Assembly (NCBI GenBank): GCA_044350415.1
Contig: JBILHQ010000067.1
Coordinates: 1-25,462, forward strand
DNA from: M3007 sp044350415
GTDB lineage: Bacteria > Bacteroidota > Bacteroidia > Chitinophagales > Saprospiraceae
Length of the DNA: 25,462 nt
Reading direction: 5' to 3'
The translations under genes were made by a program, and so were the position numbers. This document shows positions 15,881-23,564 of the stretch, one piece after another. The notes beneath the pieces were generated by a model. The model was not told where the DNA came from. It did no database searches and saw only the letters and a program-made list of their open reading frames with translations. Each line of letters begins with the position of its first letter. Position 1 is the first letter of the stretch.

Positions 15881-17430
15881 TCAATCATGCCATTTGGCGT
15901 GATTTCAACAATACGGTTGGCCACAGAGTCTAGTATTTGGTAGTCATGGGAAGTAAAAATGAGATTGCCGGTGAATTCCTGCATCCCGTTGTTCAGGGCT
16001 GTGATAGACTCCAGATCCAGGTGGTTGGTAGGTTCATCCAAAATCAGGAAGTTGGGATTGGACAGCATGATTTTCGACATCATACACCGCACTTTTTCGC
16101 CACCGGATAAAACACCGGAGCGTTTGAAAACCTCCTCTCCGCTGAACAGCATCCGGCCGAGGAATCCACGGATAAATGACTCGTCTTTTTCTTTGGAATA
16201 CTGGCGCAACCAGTCAATCAGGTTCATGTCCTGGTCGCCGGAGAAAAAAGCACTGTTGTCGTTGGGCAGGTATTGCGGCGAGATAGTCTGGCCGTATTGG
16301 AACGTGCCTTCAAAATCGGTGTCTTCGCCGGCAAGGATATTAAAAAGGGCAGTCAGGGCCAGCGCATTGCGGCTGATGACGGCGACTTTTTCTCCTTTAT
16401 TGAAACGGAGGTACATGTTTTTGAACAGGTATTCGCCTGCCTCGTTCTTTTTCGACAGGTTGACAATGTCCAAAATGATATCACCCGGATCGCGTTCGGG
16501 TTTGAAAGCGATGTAGGGATAGCGGCGGCTGGACACCTGCAATTCTTCCAGGTTTAATTTTTCAAGGGCCTTTTTACGGCTGGTCGCTTGTTTGGATTTC
16601 GAGGCATTGGCCGAGAAACGGGCGATAAAATCCATCATCTCCTGGCGCTTGGTCTCTACCTTTTTATTCTTGTCGGCCATTTGGCGCGACATCAGCTGGC
16701 TGGTTTCGTACCAAAACGTATAGTTACCGGTGAACATCCGGATTTTTCCAAAATCCACATCGACGACATTGGTGCACACCATATCGAGGAAGTGACGGTC
16801 GTGCGATACCACAATGACGATATTCTGGTAATCTGCCAAAAAGTCGCAGAGCCAGTCTGTTGTTTCCGCATCGAGGTCGTTGGTCGGTTCGTCCATCAAC
16901 AGGATATCCGGGGAGCCAAATAATGCCTGGGCCAACAGCACTTTTACGCGTTCTGAGCCATCTAATTCTTTGACTAATTTATAATGCAGTGATTCGTGCA
17001 CGCCCAGGTTGCTGAGCAATTCCGCAGCGTCACTTTCTGCCATCCAGCCATTCATTTCCCCAAATTCTCCTTCGAGTTCGGCTGCCCGCATAGATTCGGC
17101 TTCCGTTGCATCGGGGTTATCATAAATGGCATTTTTTTCTTTCATGATATCATAGAGGTATTTATGCCCCATGATCACGGTATCCAGGACCGGATATTCG
17201 TCAAAAGCGAAGTGGTTTTGGCTGAGCACTGCCATGCGCTCGCCGGGGGTAATTTCTATCGTGCCCCGGGTGCTTTCTATTTCGCCGGACAGGATTTTCA
17301 GGAAGGTAGATTTACCGGCACCGTTTGCGCCGATAACGCCATAACAGTTGCCTTTGGTAAATTTAAGATTGACTTCATCAAAAAGAACCCGCTTGCCAAA
17401 CTGCAAGCCAATATTATTAACTGATAACAT
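15790..17430 (-). CDS. ABC-F family ATPase with degenerate second ATP site
   Basis: A 546-residue soluble tandem ATPase of the ABC-F (Uup/YbiT-like) type, which act on ribosomes (translation, antibiotic resistance) rather than membranes. NBD1 has Walker A GANGAGKST (34-42), signature LDGSE (156-160) instead of LSGGE, and Walker B with catalytic Glu in DEPTNDLD (180-187). The linker (~245-305, charged helices KKVETKRQEM...) is the P-site-tRNA-interaction region of the family. NBD2 has no normal Walker A: positions ~353-361 read SRNALALTA, without the Gly-Lys-Ser/Thr. It keeps LSGGE (441-445), DEPTNHLD (465-472) and the switch His (TSHD). Degenerate NBD2 loops occur in some YbiT-like proteins, so this may be a family trait. 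It has no membrane segment. A TACCTTTGC box lies about 90 nt upstream. Its 3' end overlaps the antisense tail of the 15551 gene. Confidence 0.93.
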   Translation of the reverse strand: MLSVNNIGLQFGKRVLFDEVNLKFTKGNCYGVIGANGAGKSTFLKILSGEIESTRGTIEITPGERMAVLSQNHFAFDEYPVLDTVIMGHKYLYDIMKEKNAIYDNPDATEAESMRAAELEGEFGEMNGWMAESDAAELLSNLGVHESLHYKLVKELDGSERVKVLLAQALFGSPDILLMDEPTNDLDAETTDWLCDFLADYQNIVIVVSHDRHFLDMVCTNVVDVDFGKIRMFTGNYTFWYETSQLMSRQMADKNKKVETKRQEMMDFIARFSANASKSKQATSRKKALEKLNLEELQVSSRRYPYIAFKPERDPGDIILDIVNLSKKNEAGEYLFKNMYLRFNKGEKVAVISRNALALTALFNILAGEDTDFEGTFQYGQTISPQYLPNDNSAFFSGDQDMNLIDWLRQYSKEKDESFIRGFLGRMLFSGEEVFKRSGVLSGGEKVRCMMSKIMLSNPNFLILDEPTNHLDLESITALNNGMQEFTGNLIFTSHDYQILDSVANRIVEITPNGMIDQSMTYGEYLHSEKVRNMRAELYGETVMMG

Positions 17431-17522
17431 CTAAGTATAATATGCTGATTACTGAATACGATAATGTGCTAATTATCAATGGTTGCGATACTTCCATTGT
17501 AAAAAATCCATTTAAAAGCAGC

Positions 17523-17531
17523 GCAAAGGTA
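17523..17531 (-). promoter_or_regulatory. Promoter -7 box for the ABC-F gene
   Basis: The minus strand reads TACCTTTGC, a full TAnnTTTG match, 93 nt before the ATG, implying a leader of roughly 85 nt. The surrounding 17431-17711 interval has no gene that I support. The leader is long enough for a short regulatory ORF, as seen with other ABC-F genes, but I did not find a convincing one. Confidence 0.5.
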
Positions 17532-17711
17532 CGGGTATTGGTTGTAAAATTTTGTTTTTCTTTGAAAAAAGGGGGTGAGTCGGAATTAAATTTTGGCGAA
17601 CGGTGATAGGTCATTGAATGTGTAGGTCTTTTTTCAGAATAGCGGATCAGTTTTTTCGCTCTTTCTCTATTGTCGGTTCAACGCTAGAAGGAATAGGGTA
17701 TGTGTCCAGAT

Positions 17712-17827
17712 CCATACTACTGGATGACTTTTAATTTTTGCGCAGAGATAAGAGGGGATTTCGCACAGATTTTACGCAGATTTTTTGCGCAGATTTGACA
17801 CAGATTTGAAAATATCCAGTAGTATGG
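17712..17827. mobile_element. 116-bp element with perfect 14-bp terminal inverted repeats (MITE-like)
   Basis: CCATACTACTGGAT (17712-17725) and ATCCAGTAGTATGG (17814-17827) are exact inverted copies. The interior holds direct copies of the motif (g)cgcagattt (17771-17806 region), the same family as the 13-bp array at 14050-14153. No protein is encoded, so it would need a transposase in trans. I cannot see a convincing target-site duplication. It lies in the gap between the SRAP stop (17855) and the ABC-F promoter. Confidence 0.65.
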
Positions 17828-17854
17828 TCCAAGTCAATTCGGAATGCAGTGCTA

Positions 17855-18535
17855 TCAAAATAACCGCCATACCTCCGGCAATTCTTCCTGCAAGTCAGCC
17901 CCGTCATACCCGACTTTGTTGAGTTTGTCCGATACCCGGTACATGGACAACATTCCGTCTCCAACCGGTTTTAGCAACGGCAATACCGCTTCGAGCGGCG
18001 CATCCGACAGCCACAATTCCCGCTCCCGGGCATCGGCGAAGATTACCGGCATCCGGTCGTGCAGGGTTGCCATTTCGGCATTAGGTGTGGTGGTGATAAT
18101 GGAAAAAGTGCGCTTTGTTGTGCCGTTTCCCTGCCATTCGTCCCAGATGCCGGCCATAAACAACAGTTCGCCCGAGTGGAGAAAGATCCGGTAAGGTGTT
18201 TTAGCGCCACCGGGTTCTTTGCGCCATTCATAAAAACTATCGGCCGGTACCAGACAACGCCTGCTGTGTACCGGCTCGCGAAAGGACGGTTTTTCGGCCA
18301 CACTTTCGGCCCGCGCATTGATCAGTTTCCCGCTGTTTTTACCGTCTTTACTCCAATCCGGTACTAATCCCCATTGCATTCGCTGCAACTGGTGCGGATG
18401 GTCGTTTGTAATAACGCAGGCCTGTTGCACGGGGGCAATATTGTAACTGACCGGCAGGTCGGCAGGCACATCGACGACCTTCGCCAGGGATTCCTTTTGT
18501 TGTTTTTTAGGAGCGAGTGAATAACGGCCACACAT
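17855..18535 (-). CDS. SOS-response-associated peptidase (SRAP, YedK/HMCES family)
   Basis: A 226-residue intact SRAP domain protein. These shield abasic sites in single-stranded DNA by forming a covalent bond through the N-terminal Cys after Met removal. Conserved residues are visible: Cys2 in MCGRYS, NARAE (73-77), the Glu of SFYEWRK (E103) and His of HDRMP (H159), the set needed for crosslink formation and reversal. Length matches YedK (about 220-230). The start is ATG immediately before the catalytic Cys, so it is certain. A TAGTTTTG box 19 nt upstream could drive it separately from the lipoprotein gene 52 nt upstream on the same strand. Confidence 0.96.
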   Translation of the reverse strand: MCGRYSLAPKKQQKESLAKVVDVPADLPVSYNIAPVQQACVITNDHPHQLQRMQWGLVPDWSKDGKNSGKLINARAESVAEKPSFREPVHSRRCLVPADSFYEWRKEPGGAKTPYRIFLHSGELLFMAGIWDEWQGNGTTKRTFSIITTTPNAEMATLHDRMPVIFADARERELWLSDAPLEAVLPLLKPVGDGMLSMYRVSDKLNKVGYDGADLQEELPEVWRLF

Positions 18536-18554
18536 GGTTGATTAATATTTTACG

Positions 18555-18562
18555 CAAAACTA
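18555..18562 (-). promoter_or_regulatory. Candidate -7 box for the SRAP gene
   Basis: The minus strand reads TAGTTTTG, a full TAnnTTTG match, 19 nt before the SRAP ATG. No good -33 TTTG was located. Confidence 0.4.
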
Positions 18563-18587
18563 CAATATGGAGGCCAATGCCAGTCTG

Positions 18588-19313
18588 TTAAAAATACTGC
18601 ACAAAAAAAGAGACCTCTCCATTGGTAATCTGTGCAGGTTCATAAACCGAATGATTGACATTATTGGTCTGCTCAAAATCAATGGGCCGATGCAGCCAGG
18701 TATCGAACTTGCAGCGTATTTTTTTGCCGGTAAAATTAATAAGCTGACCGGTAAAAAAATTATTACCCTGATAACTGTAATCTTCTGTATCCAGTATAGT
18801 CAGCGAACCAATGGGAAGTGGGCCGATACTATCGTTACTTAATGCATATTCTTTGTAGAAGAAAAAGTCGGGCATAACAACTTGATAACCAATAGCCACA
18901 TTTCCTGCTCCGCCGTTAGTGGGAAAGGACTTTCCTTTGGGGAAAAATGCTTCTACTTCTGCCAGGCTCAATTTTTCGGGGAGGGAAGGTTCTTTGGGAA
19001 GGCTGGACTTAAAATCAAAATACATCAACGGATCTGAGTTGCCTATTCCCCAAAAATCAAGCCGGATACCTCGGTACCCATTGATTACTGAAGCAGTACT
19101 TGTACAAGAAATCAAATTAGAAAAAACCGGTTCTACTCTTTTGCCAACCGTGATATCCAAAGGGATATATCCTGTGGTGTCATAATCTTTAAAATTGCCT
19201 TGCACATAAAAATCACGCGTGAACGGCCGTTGGGTAATGTCAATATCAGCATCTTTTTTGCAGTTTGACAGTAAAAAAGAGGTGAATAGAAAATATAAAA
19301 CAGATCTTGTCAT
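18588..19313 (-). CDS. Lipoprotein paralogue of the 21308-22024 lipoprotein
   Basis: A 241-residue lipoprotein: MTRSVLYFLFTSFLLSN then Cys18, followed by KKDADID. It has no family I recognise. It aligns with the 21308-22024 protein in the same cluster over the mature part. The shared blocks are KGKSFPTNGGAGNVAIGY against AGRKFPLGEGAGKVHLGI, then LTILDTEDYSYQG...FTGKKIRCKF against LQIESVEDYGEP...FGKKVRFSF, and the ends ITNGEVSFFVQYF and LSEGEGVLLFRYF. Beta-strand-rich character suggests a surface beta-sandwich, partnering with the barrel protein encoded just upstream (35-nt gap). It is the last gene of the putative operon before SRAP. Function is inferred only from context. Confidence 0.7.
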   Translation of the reverse strand: MTRSVLYFLFTSFLLSNCKKDADIDITQRPFTRDFYVQGNFKDYDTTGYIPLDITVGKRVEPVFSNLISCTSTASVINGYRGIRLDFWGIGNSDPLMYFDFKSSLPKEPSLPEKLSLAEVEAFFPKGKSFPTNGGAGNVAIGYQVVMPDFFFYKEYALSNDSIGPLPIGSLTILDTEDYSYQGNNFFTGQLINFTGKKIRCKFDTWLHRPIDFEQTNNVNHSVYEPAQITNGEVSFFVQYF

Positions 19314-19348
19314 GATAAAATGATGGATGATTGAGTTGAAAATGGGCT

Positions 19349-20695
19349 TTAAAATGCCAACCGTACAGAGGCCTGCAGGTCAGAATTGGTATGGGTATCC
19401 TTTCGTTTGAAAAAATTATCGTGGGTCAAATCGGTAAGCCCCTGTGTGTATCGCAGATCAAGGAATACTTTTCGCCATAAAGCCCGTTGATATCCGATAG
19501 TCATGCCACAATCCATTTCTCTAACCCCGGTGCGTATTTTTATATTATTAAAAGGCTCAGTGGCCGAAGAAATGCCGATTCGCAAGCTGCCTCCCTGCTC
19601 CACTGATCCGACAGCGATCCAAGAGGGGCGTATACCAGCAAGCCAGGTGTTGCGGGGATGATTTTGGGAGTGAAAATTGAGCAACAAAGGCAGTTCAAAC
19701 ATTCGGATGCCAGTAGGTCTTACCTCCTTATAAACGTAGTGATAGGTTCTCGGGGTCACTAAATAGTCCTGAAAAAATACAGAAGGTATCCGGCTTGGAC
19801 CGAATTTAAGGTGCATTTCTACCTGTGCCGATACTCCGGGACGAATCAAATGTGAATAATAGAGTCCAAAGTGCACGCCACTTGAGATGTGTCCATTTTT
19901 TGGATCGGCCATTATCATCTGTGTACCTGCCAGCATTCCCCAGGACGATCGGCTGGGGGTTGTTGGAATCTTGGATAAAGTCTTGTCCGGGGCATCTGCG
20001 CCAAACCGTTTACGGATGCCTGCACTGAATGAAAATAACGAATAATTATCGCGCCGGGCCATTTCTTCCAGATAGGTTTTATATTGCTCGTATCGATAAT
20101 GGTTTCTTTCTGGCAAAGGATTGCCGGTTGTATGAGTTGTTTCCTGTATTTGAACCTTGCCCGATTGGGCGAGCAGGTGTAAGCCGATATCCAATGCGGT
20201 AGATTTATTTAACCAAAGGTTCCACCGCCCGCTCAACTCGGCTACCGGTATTATCAAAGGTTTGTAATACAGGCGCGCCCGCTCCTGTCCATCCTGCCAG
20301 AGGTATTGATTCGTCCGTTGCATCATTGCACCCGCTCGCAGGGTAAGGCTGAATTCATGGCCATTTCTACAGCGCAGGTTAATTTCGGGCCCGATTGCTA
20401 TGGAAAGCCCGTGCAGGTTTTCTGATGCGTTTACGTTAGTTTCACCATCACCAAAGCCATATCTTTGTCCTTCAAAATTGTGGTAGCGCAGCGCAGCATC
20501 GACAGAAAAAAGGGGTTTAATCCGGTATGCTGCTCCGAATCCGATCGTATGGTACCCCCAGTTACGAACGTTATTTGATATAAATCCAGGTCCGCTTCCT
20601 GTTTCAAAAAGTACAGTGATCCGGTCATTTTGAGCCATTACCGAATAACTCCAAATGAGGGAAATGGAGGGAATGAGTATACTTAATTTCAGCAT
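19349..20695 (-). CDS. Outer-membrane beta-barrel protein with two barrel-like halves
   Basis: A 448-residue protein with a signal peptide (MLKLSILIPSISLIWSYSVM, ~1-21) and alternating-residue strands with turns throughout. The first half (~22-230) contains VLFETGSGPGF and a GAGIRKRFG-like end. The second half (~245-448) aligns with the C-terminal domain of the 21933-23564 protein. Shared segments include the conserved ELPLLLNF / ELPVLIKK block, RPSWIAVG / SPTWCKPL, and RYTQGLTDLTHDNFF, then TH.N.D.Q. It ends ASVRLAF with a terminal Phe, as expected for a BAM-inserted outer-membrane strand. The family resembles the PorT/OMP_b-brl barrels of Bacteroidota. Neighbouring lipoproteins on both sides suggest an envelope complex. 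Confidence 0.75.
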   Translation of the reverse strand: MLKLSILIPSISLIWSYSVMAQNDRITVLFETGSGPGFISNNVRNWGYHTIGFGAAYRIKPLFSVDAALRYHNFEGQRYGFGDGETNVNASENLHGLSIAIGPEINLRCRNGHEFSLTLRAGAMMQRTNQYLWQDGQERARLYYKPLIIPVAELSGRWNLWLNKSTALDIGLHLLAQSGKVQIQETTHTTGNPLPERNHYRYEQYKTYLEEMARRDNYSLFSFSAGIRKRFGADAPDKTLSKIPTTPSRSSWGMLAGTQMIMADPKNGHISSGVHFGLYYSHLIRPGVSAQVEMHLKFGPSRIPSVFFQDYLVTPRTYHYVYKEVRPTGIRMFELPLLLNFHSQNHPRNTWLAGIRPSWIAVGSVEQGGSLRIGISSATEPFNNIKIRTGVREMDCGMTIGYQRALWRKVFLDLRYTQGLTDLTHDNFFKRKDTHTNSDLQASVRLAF

Positions 20696-20727
20696 AATAA
20701 AATATTTTATTGGATGTAATAGGCAGA

Positions 20728-21303
20728 CTATCGCCAGCGCGTCATAATAAATTGGCAGGATTGGGGTTTGTTATCCGGTTTGGTACACAATATCCAATCG
20801 ATTTGAACCCGGATGGTATCCGCTCCCTGAAATTTTCCATGCAGCCAGCTGCTGCATACTTGTCCTTCGTCTACCCGGCATTGATAAGGAAACATGAATT
20901 TGGGAAAAGGAAACTGCACTATGTCTATGCTGTCGCCGTCAGGCAGGTCATAATATGCAAAATTGCCGGAAAAGCCGACAGCCGTATTTTCGCGGGAACG
21001 CAGACTGAACAGCGAGTTGGGGATCAGTACGCCACCACCATTAGGGGTTTCCGGGCTGATATTGCCAAGTACCAATCCAAATGGTTCAAAGCAGGGAGAA
21101 GTAAACACTCCAGTCGCCACGAAAAGGTTGCTGTCTTTGGCCATACACCAGGATCCCATATCGAATTGGTTGGCAGGACAACCACATATATCTTCGATGC
21201 AGGTAGTATTGTTTGGGCAAAAACCACAAATTGCCTCTGGTTCTTCAGATTTGCAGGATGCCCAAAGCAGTGCCATCCCAAAAAATAAAATGATCTCTTT
21301 CAT
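20728..21303 (-). CDS. Cysteine-rich lipoprotein with EGF-like segment
   Basis: A 191-residue lipoprotein with signal MKEIILFFGMALLWAS and Cys17. Directly after it, residues ~25-50 carry six cysteines in the pattern CGFCPNNTTC...CGCPANQF...WCM, like a short EGF/disulfide-knot module. The rest (~55-191) is a beta-rich region with further cysteines (SPCFEP, CRVDEGQVC). No family recognised. It begins 4 nt after the stop of the 21308-22024 lipoprotein gene, so translation is probably coupled, and lies 32 nt before the barrel gene downstream. An exposed disulfide-rich domain next to sensing components could bind a ligand, but that is inference. Confidence 0.65.
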   Translation of the reverse strand: MKEIILFFGMALLWASCKSEEPEAICGFCPNNTTCIEDICGCPANQFDMGSWCMAKDSNLFVATGVFTSPCFEPFGLVLGNISPETPNGGGVLIPNSLFSLRSRENTAVGFSGNFAYYDLPDGDSIDIVQFPFPKFMFPYQCRVDEGQVCSSWLHGKFQGADTIRVQIDWILCTKPDNKPQSCQFIMTRWR

Positions 21304-21307
21304 AAAT

Positions 21308-22024
21308 TTAGTAATTGAAATACCTGAATAATAATACCCCTTCTCCTTCGCTTAATCTTATCGTATGATCTACAACTTTGAAATCGCCTGCGAAAGAGAA
21401 TCGTACTTTTTTGCCAAAATAAGGCACATTTGCCTTCGGTTCTCCATAGTCTTCCACAGATTCTATTTGGAGATAAGCGTCCGGGGAAGCAACAGATGTA
21501 GTCGGAATCGTCAGGGAATCCGGATAGGCACTTATACCGAGGTGAACCTTTCCGGCACCCTCCCCTAAAGGGAACTTGCGGCCCGCAACCAACAGTTGTT
21601 CCAGTTCATCCGGAGTCCACTCAGGTGGCAAAAGCGGGTCAGTCACTTTTTGCGGCTGGTCAAATCCCAGCACAAACGCCCAACCTATGGGGAGAACTCC
21701 CTCAACGCTATATTCAAGGCCACTCCATATCTGTTTGATGCTGTCTGTACGAATCAGGTAACGGGTTATTGAAGCAACATTTAAATTTATCGGAATATTT
21801 CCGATGGAGTCAAACACAAACGCCTGCCCGCCCTGATAGAAATACGATTTATTAAGTCCTGCCCCATCCTCCAGCCGGTAACGCACATAAAAGTCATCGG
21901 GCTTGAGTTCCATGGGAAGGTCTGCCTCTTTTTTACATGCGGTTGCTGCGAGCAGCATCCAAAGGCTCAGGAAATAAAGACCTTGGGGTACTCCTGTCGC
22001 GTTTATTCTTATAAGGTTTAACAT
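21308..22024 (-). CDS. Lipoprotein, paralogue of 18588-19313
   Basis: A 238-residue protein using ATG 22024 (MLNLIRINATGVPQGLYFLS), with lipobox AATAC at Cys30, then KKEADL. The mature part shares blocks with the 18588-19313 lipoprotein (for instance RKFPLGEGAGKVHLGI). The upstream frame is open further to 22090, but the ATG 22024 version gives the sensible signal. Its first ~92 nt overlap the 3' end of the 21933-23564 gene in another frame, which is unusual. It ends 4 nt before the cysteine-rich lipoprotein. No enzymatic motif was seen. Confidence 0.65.
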   Translation of the reverse strand: MLNLIRINATGVPQGLYFLSLWMLLAATACKKEADLPMELKPDDFYVRYRLEDGAGLNKSYFYQGGQAFVFDSIGNIPINLNVASITRYLIRTDSIKQIWSGLEYSVEGVLPIGWAFVLGFDQPQKVTDPLLPPEWTPDELEQLLVAGRKFPLGEGAGKVHLGISAYPDSLTIPTTSVASPDAYLQIESVEDYGEPKANVPYFGKKVRFSFAGDFKVVDHTIRLSEGEGVLLFRYFNY

Positions 22025-23564
22025 AATGCCTGAATGTGATTTGAATATCTGTATTGAGATGCGTTGTGTTGTTTTTGAAAAAATTATCATGGGTCAAATC
22101 GAAAATACCCTGGCTGTACCGAAAATCTATCCCCCATCGCGGACTGATGCGCCATTCTCTGCCTAATATAAACCTTATGTCAAATCGTTGCAGGCCATCT
22201 TCCAAACTGATATTAACATTTGGAGTTGGCCCTGATCCGCTGATAGAGACGGAGTTTAAACCTCCGTGCCATAAAGGTTTACACCAGGTCGGACTGACAC
22301 CAAAGAGCCAGGCACTCCTGTAATCGGGAGCACTTTTTTTGATTAAAACAGGTAATTCGATAAAAAGCAGGTCTTGTAAATTCCACGTTACTTCCATCGA
22401 ACTACTGGGTACAACGATTTTAAAATCAGATTTTTCTGAATAATGGGTGACGTATTTGAACTGTAGTTCGGTTTGAAGACGATACCCTGGAGAAAGGTAC
22501 ATGCTGTAGTGATAGCCAAAATGGGGCAGAGCACTAAACTGCCTGTCCGGATAATCCACAAGCGTTAAATTTCCACCCACAATCCACCCGCGTTGTACGC
22601 GCCGGTACCGACCCATAGGAGGCTGTGGCTTGACCAGGCTGTCTAACCGGGGCTTATTAATGGTATCTGCTAAAGACCACCTCAATGACAAGCTATTGAA
22701 ATTTGCAGATGCGACCCTATTCTCAATCAAGTGCGGTTCATGAGCAGTAGTGTCTATTGAAACCCCGGCGGGAAGCGATTGCCTCGATGTAGCTGTTAGT
22801 TCTGGCGGAAGATCCAGGAATTTAAGCTGTTCATTTTCAGTGGACATTAAGAAAGTTTCGCTGTCCAAAGTACCCCTGTGATCTTTGTTGCCGTTTGTTG
22901 CTGATTGGGCTATTTTTTCACTGGGTGTATGAAATGGCGGGACTACAGGTGGCGCAGATAAGCCACTTTTCCCGCTAATTATTTCCTTCTGTCCACCGAT
23001 GGATTCCAAATTTGAATTGCGATTTTCTCTATTAACACCTGAAGGCCAACCAGTTGCTGGCTGGATACCGGAATTGAAAAATGGTGTTACTGATTGGGAC
23101 CAATTCCATGTATTTGAGACCGGAAATTGAAATGCTTGGTCCATTCTAAACACCTGAAAAGGGTCATTGGAATTGCCACCCGAAAAATTGTTATATGCAC
23201 CTGCTGATTTGTTGAAATAAGAAATGGGGAATTGATCCGTATCCTGGGTTGCAGCATTTTGGCCTTCTCCCATTTTTTGCTCTGTTTCAGACTGTAAAGT
23301 GTTGATTTTTAACAACCATGATCCATAAATGCAGTAGCAAACACAAGAAATACCGAAGAGAAACAAAAAAAACAGCCAATACCGCTTTTTGATGTTGTCA
23401 CCAGGCGGAGCAATGGTGCCTGGTATATTTTCGTTGGGTGCGCTTTTTCCCACATTATCCAGTAGTGCAGACATTTGTTGCCAGTCGCGCTCTTCGAGTG
23501 TGCAACTTAAGCCCCGAATAGCCTCTCTGATTTTATGCTCATTGGCAGATAAGTTCGGGTTCAT
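21933..23564 (-). CDS. Predicted trans-envelope anti-sigma/beta-barrel fusion protein
   Basis: A 543-residue protein. Residues ~1-60 are soluble and acidic/helical (ANEHKIREAIRGL, LEERDWQQMSALLD), like the short cytoplasmic domains of Bacteroidota anti-sigma proteins. Residues 62-84 are a single transmembrane helix (YWLFFLFLFGISCVCYCIYG) with KKR on the cytoplasmic side. About 86-325 is a Ser/Asn/Pro-rich, low-complexity periplasmic stretch. About 326-515 aligns with the second barrel half of the 19349-20695 protein (ELPVLIKK, DFRYSQGIFDLTHDNFFKNN). The last ~28 residues run past the barrel end. The ATG overlaps the TGA of the sigma gene by ATGA, implying translational coupling. The likely role is to hold the sigma factor and report an outer-membrane state; that is inference from position and domain order. 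No signal peptide, so the helix would be a signal anchor. Confidence 0.7.
   Translation of the reverse strand: MNPNLSANEHKIREAIRGLSCTLEERDWQQMSALLDNVGKSAPNENIPGTIAPPGDNIKKRYWLFFLFLFGISCVCYCIYGSWLLKINTLQSETEQKMGEGQNAATQDTDQFPISYFNKSAGAYNNFSGGNSNDPFQVFRMDQAFQFPVSNTWNWSQSVTPFFNSGIQPATGWPSGVNRENRNSNLESIGGQKEIISGKSGLSAPPVVPPFHTPSEKIAQSATNGNKDHRGTLDSETFLMSTENEQLKFLDLPPELTATSRQSLPAGVSIDTTAHEPHLIENRVASANFNSLSLRWSLADTINKPRLDSLVKPQPPMGRYRRVQRGWIVGGNLTLVDYPDRQFSALPHFGYHYSMYLSPGYRLQTELQFKYVTHYSEKSDFKIVVPSSSMEVTWNLQDLLFIELPVLIKKSAPDYRSAWLFGVSPTWCKPLWHGGLNSVSISGSGPTPNVNISLEDGLQRFDIRFILGREWRISPRWGIDFRYSQGIFDLTHDNFFKNNTTHLNTDIQITFRHYVKPYKNKRDRSTPRSLFPEPLDAARSNRM

Noticed and set aside
17431..17520. Leader peptide or attenuator for the ABC-F gene
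   Set aside because: The leader is long enough, but I found no convincing short ORF with stalling motif or paired anti-terminator hairpins by eye.
22025..22090. Upstream extension of the 21308 lipoprotein
   Set aside because: It would place 22 polar residues before the signal peptide and deepen the overlap with the barrel gene.
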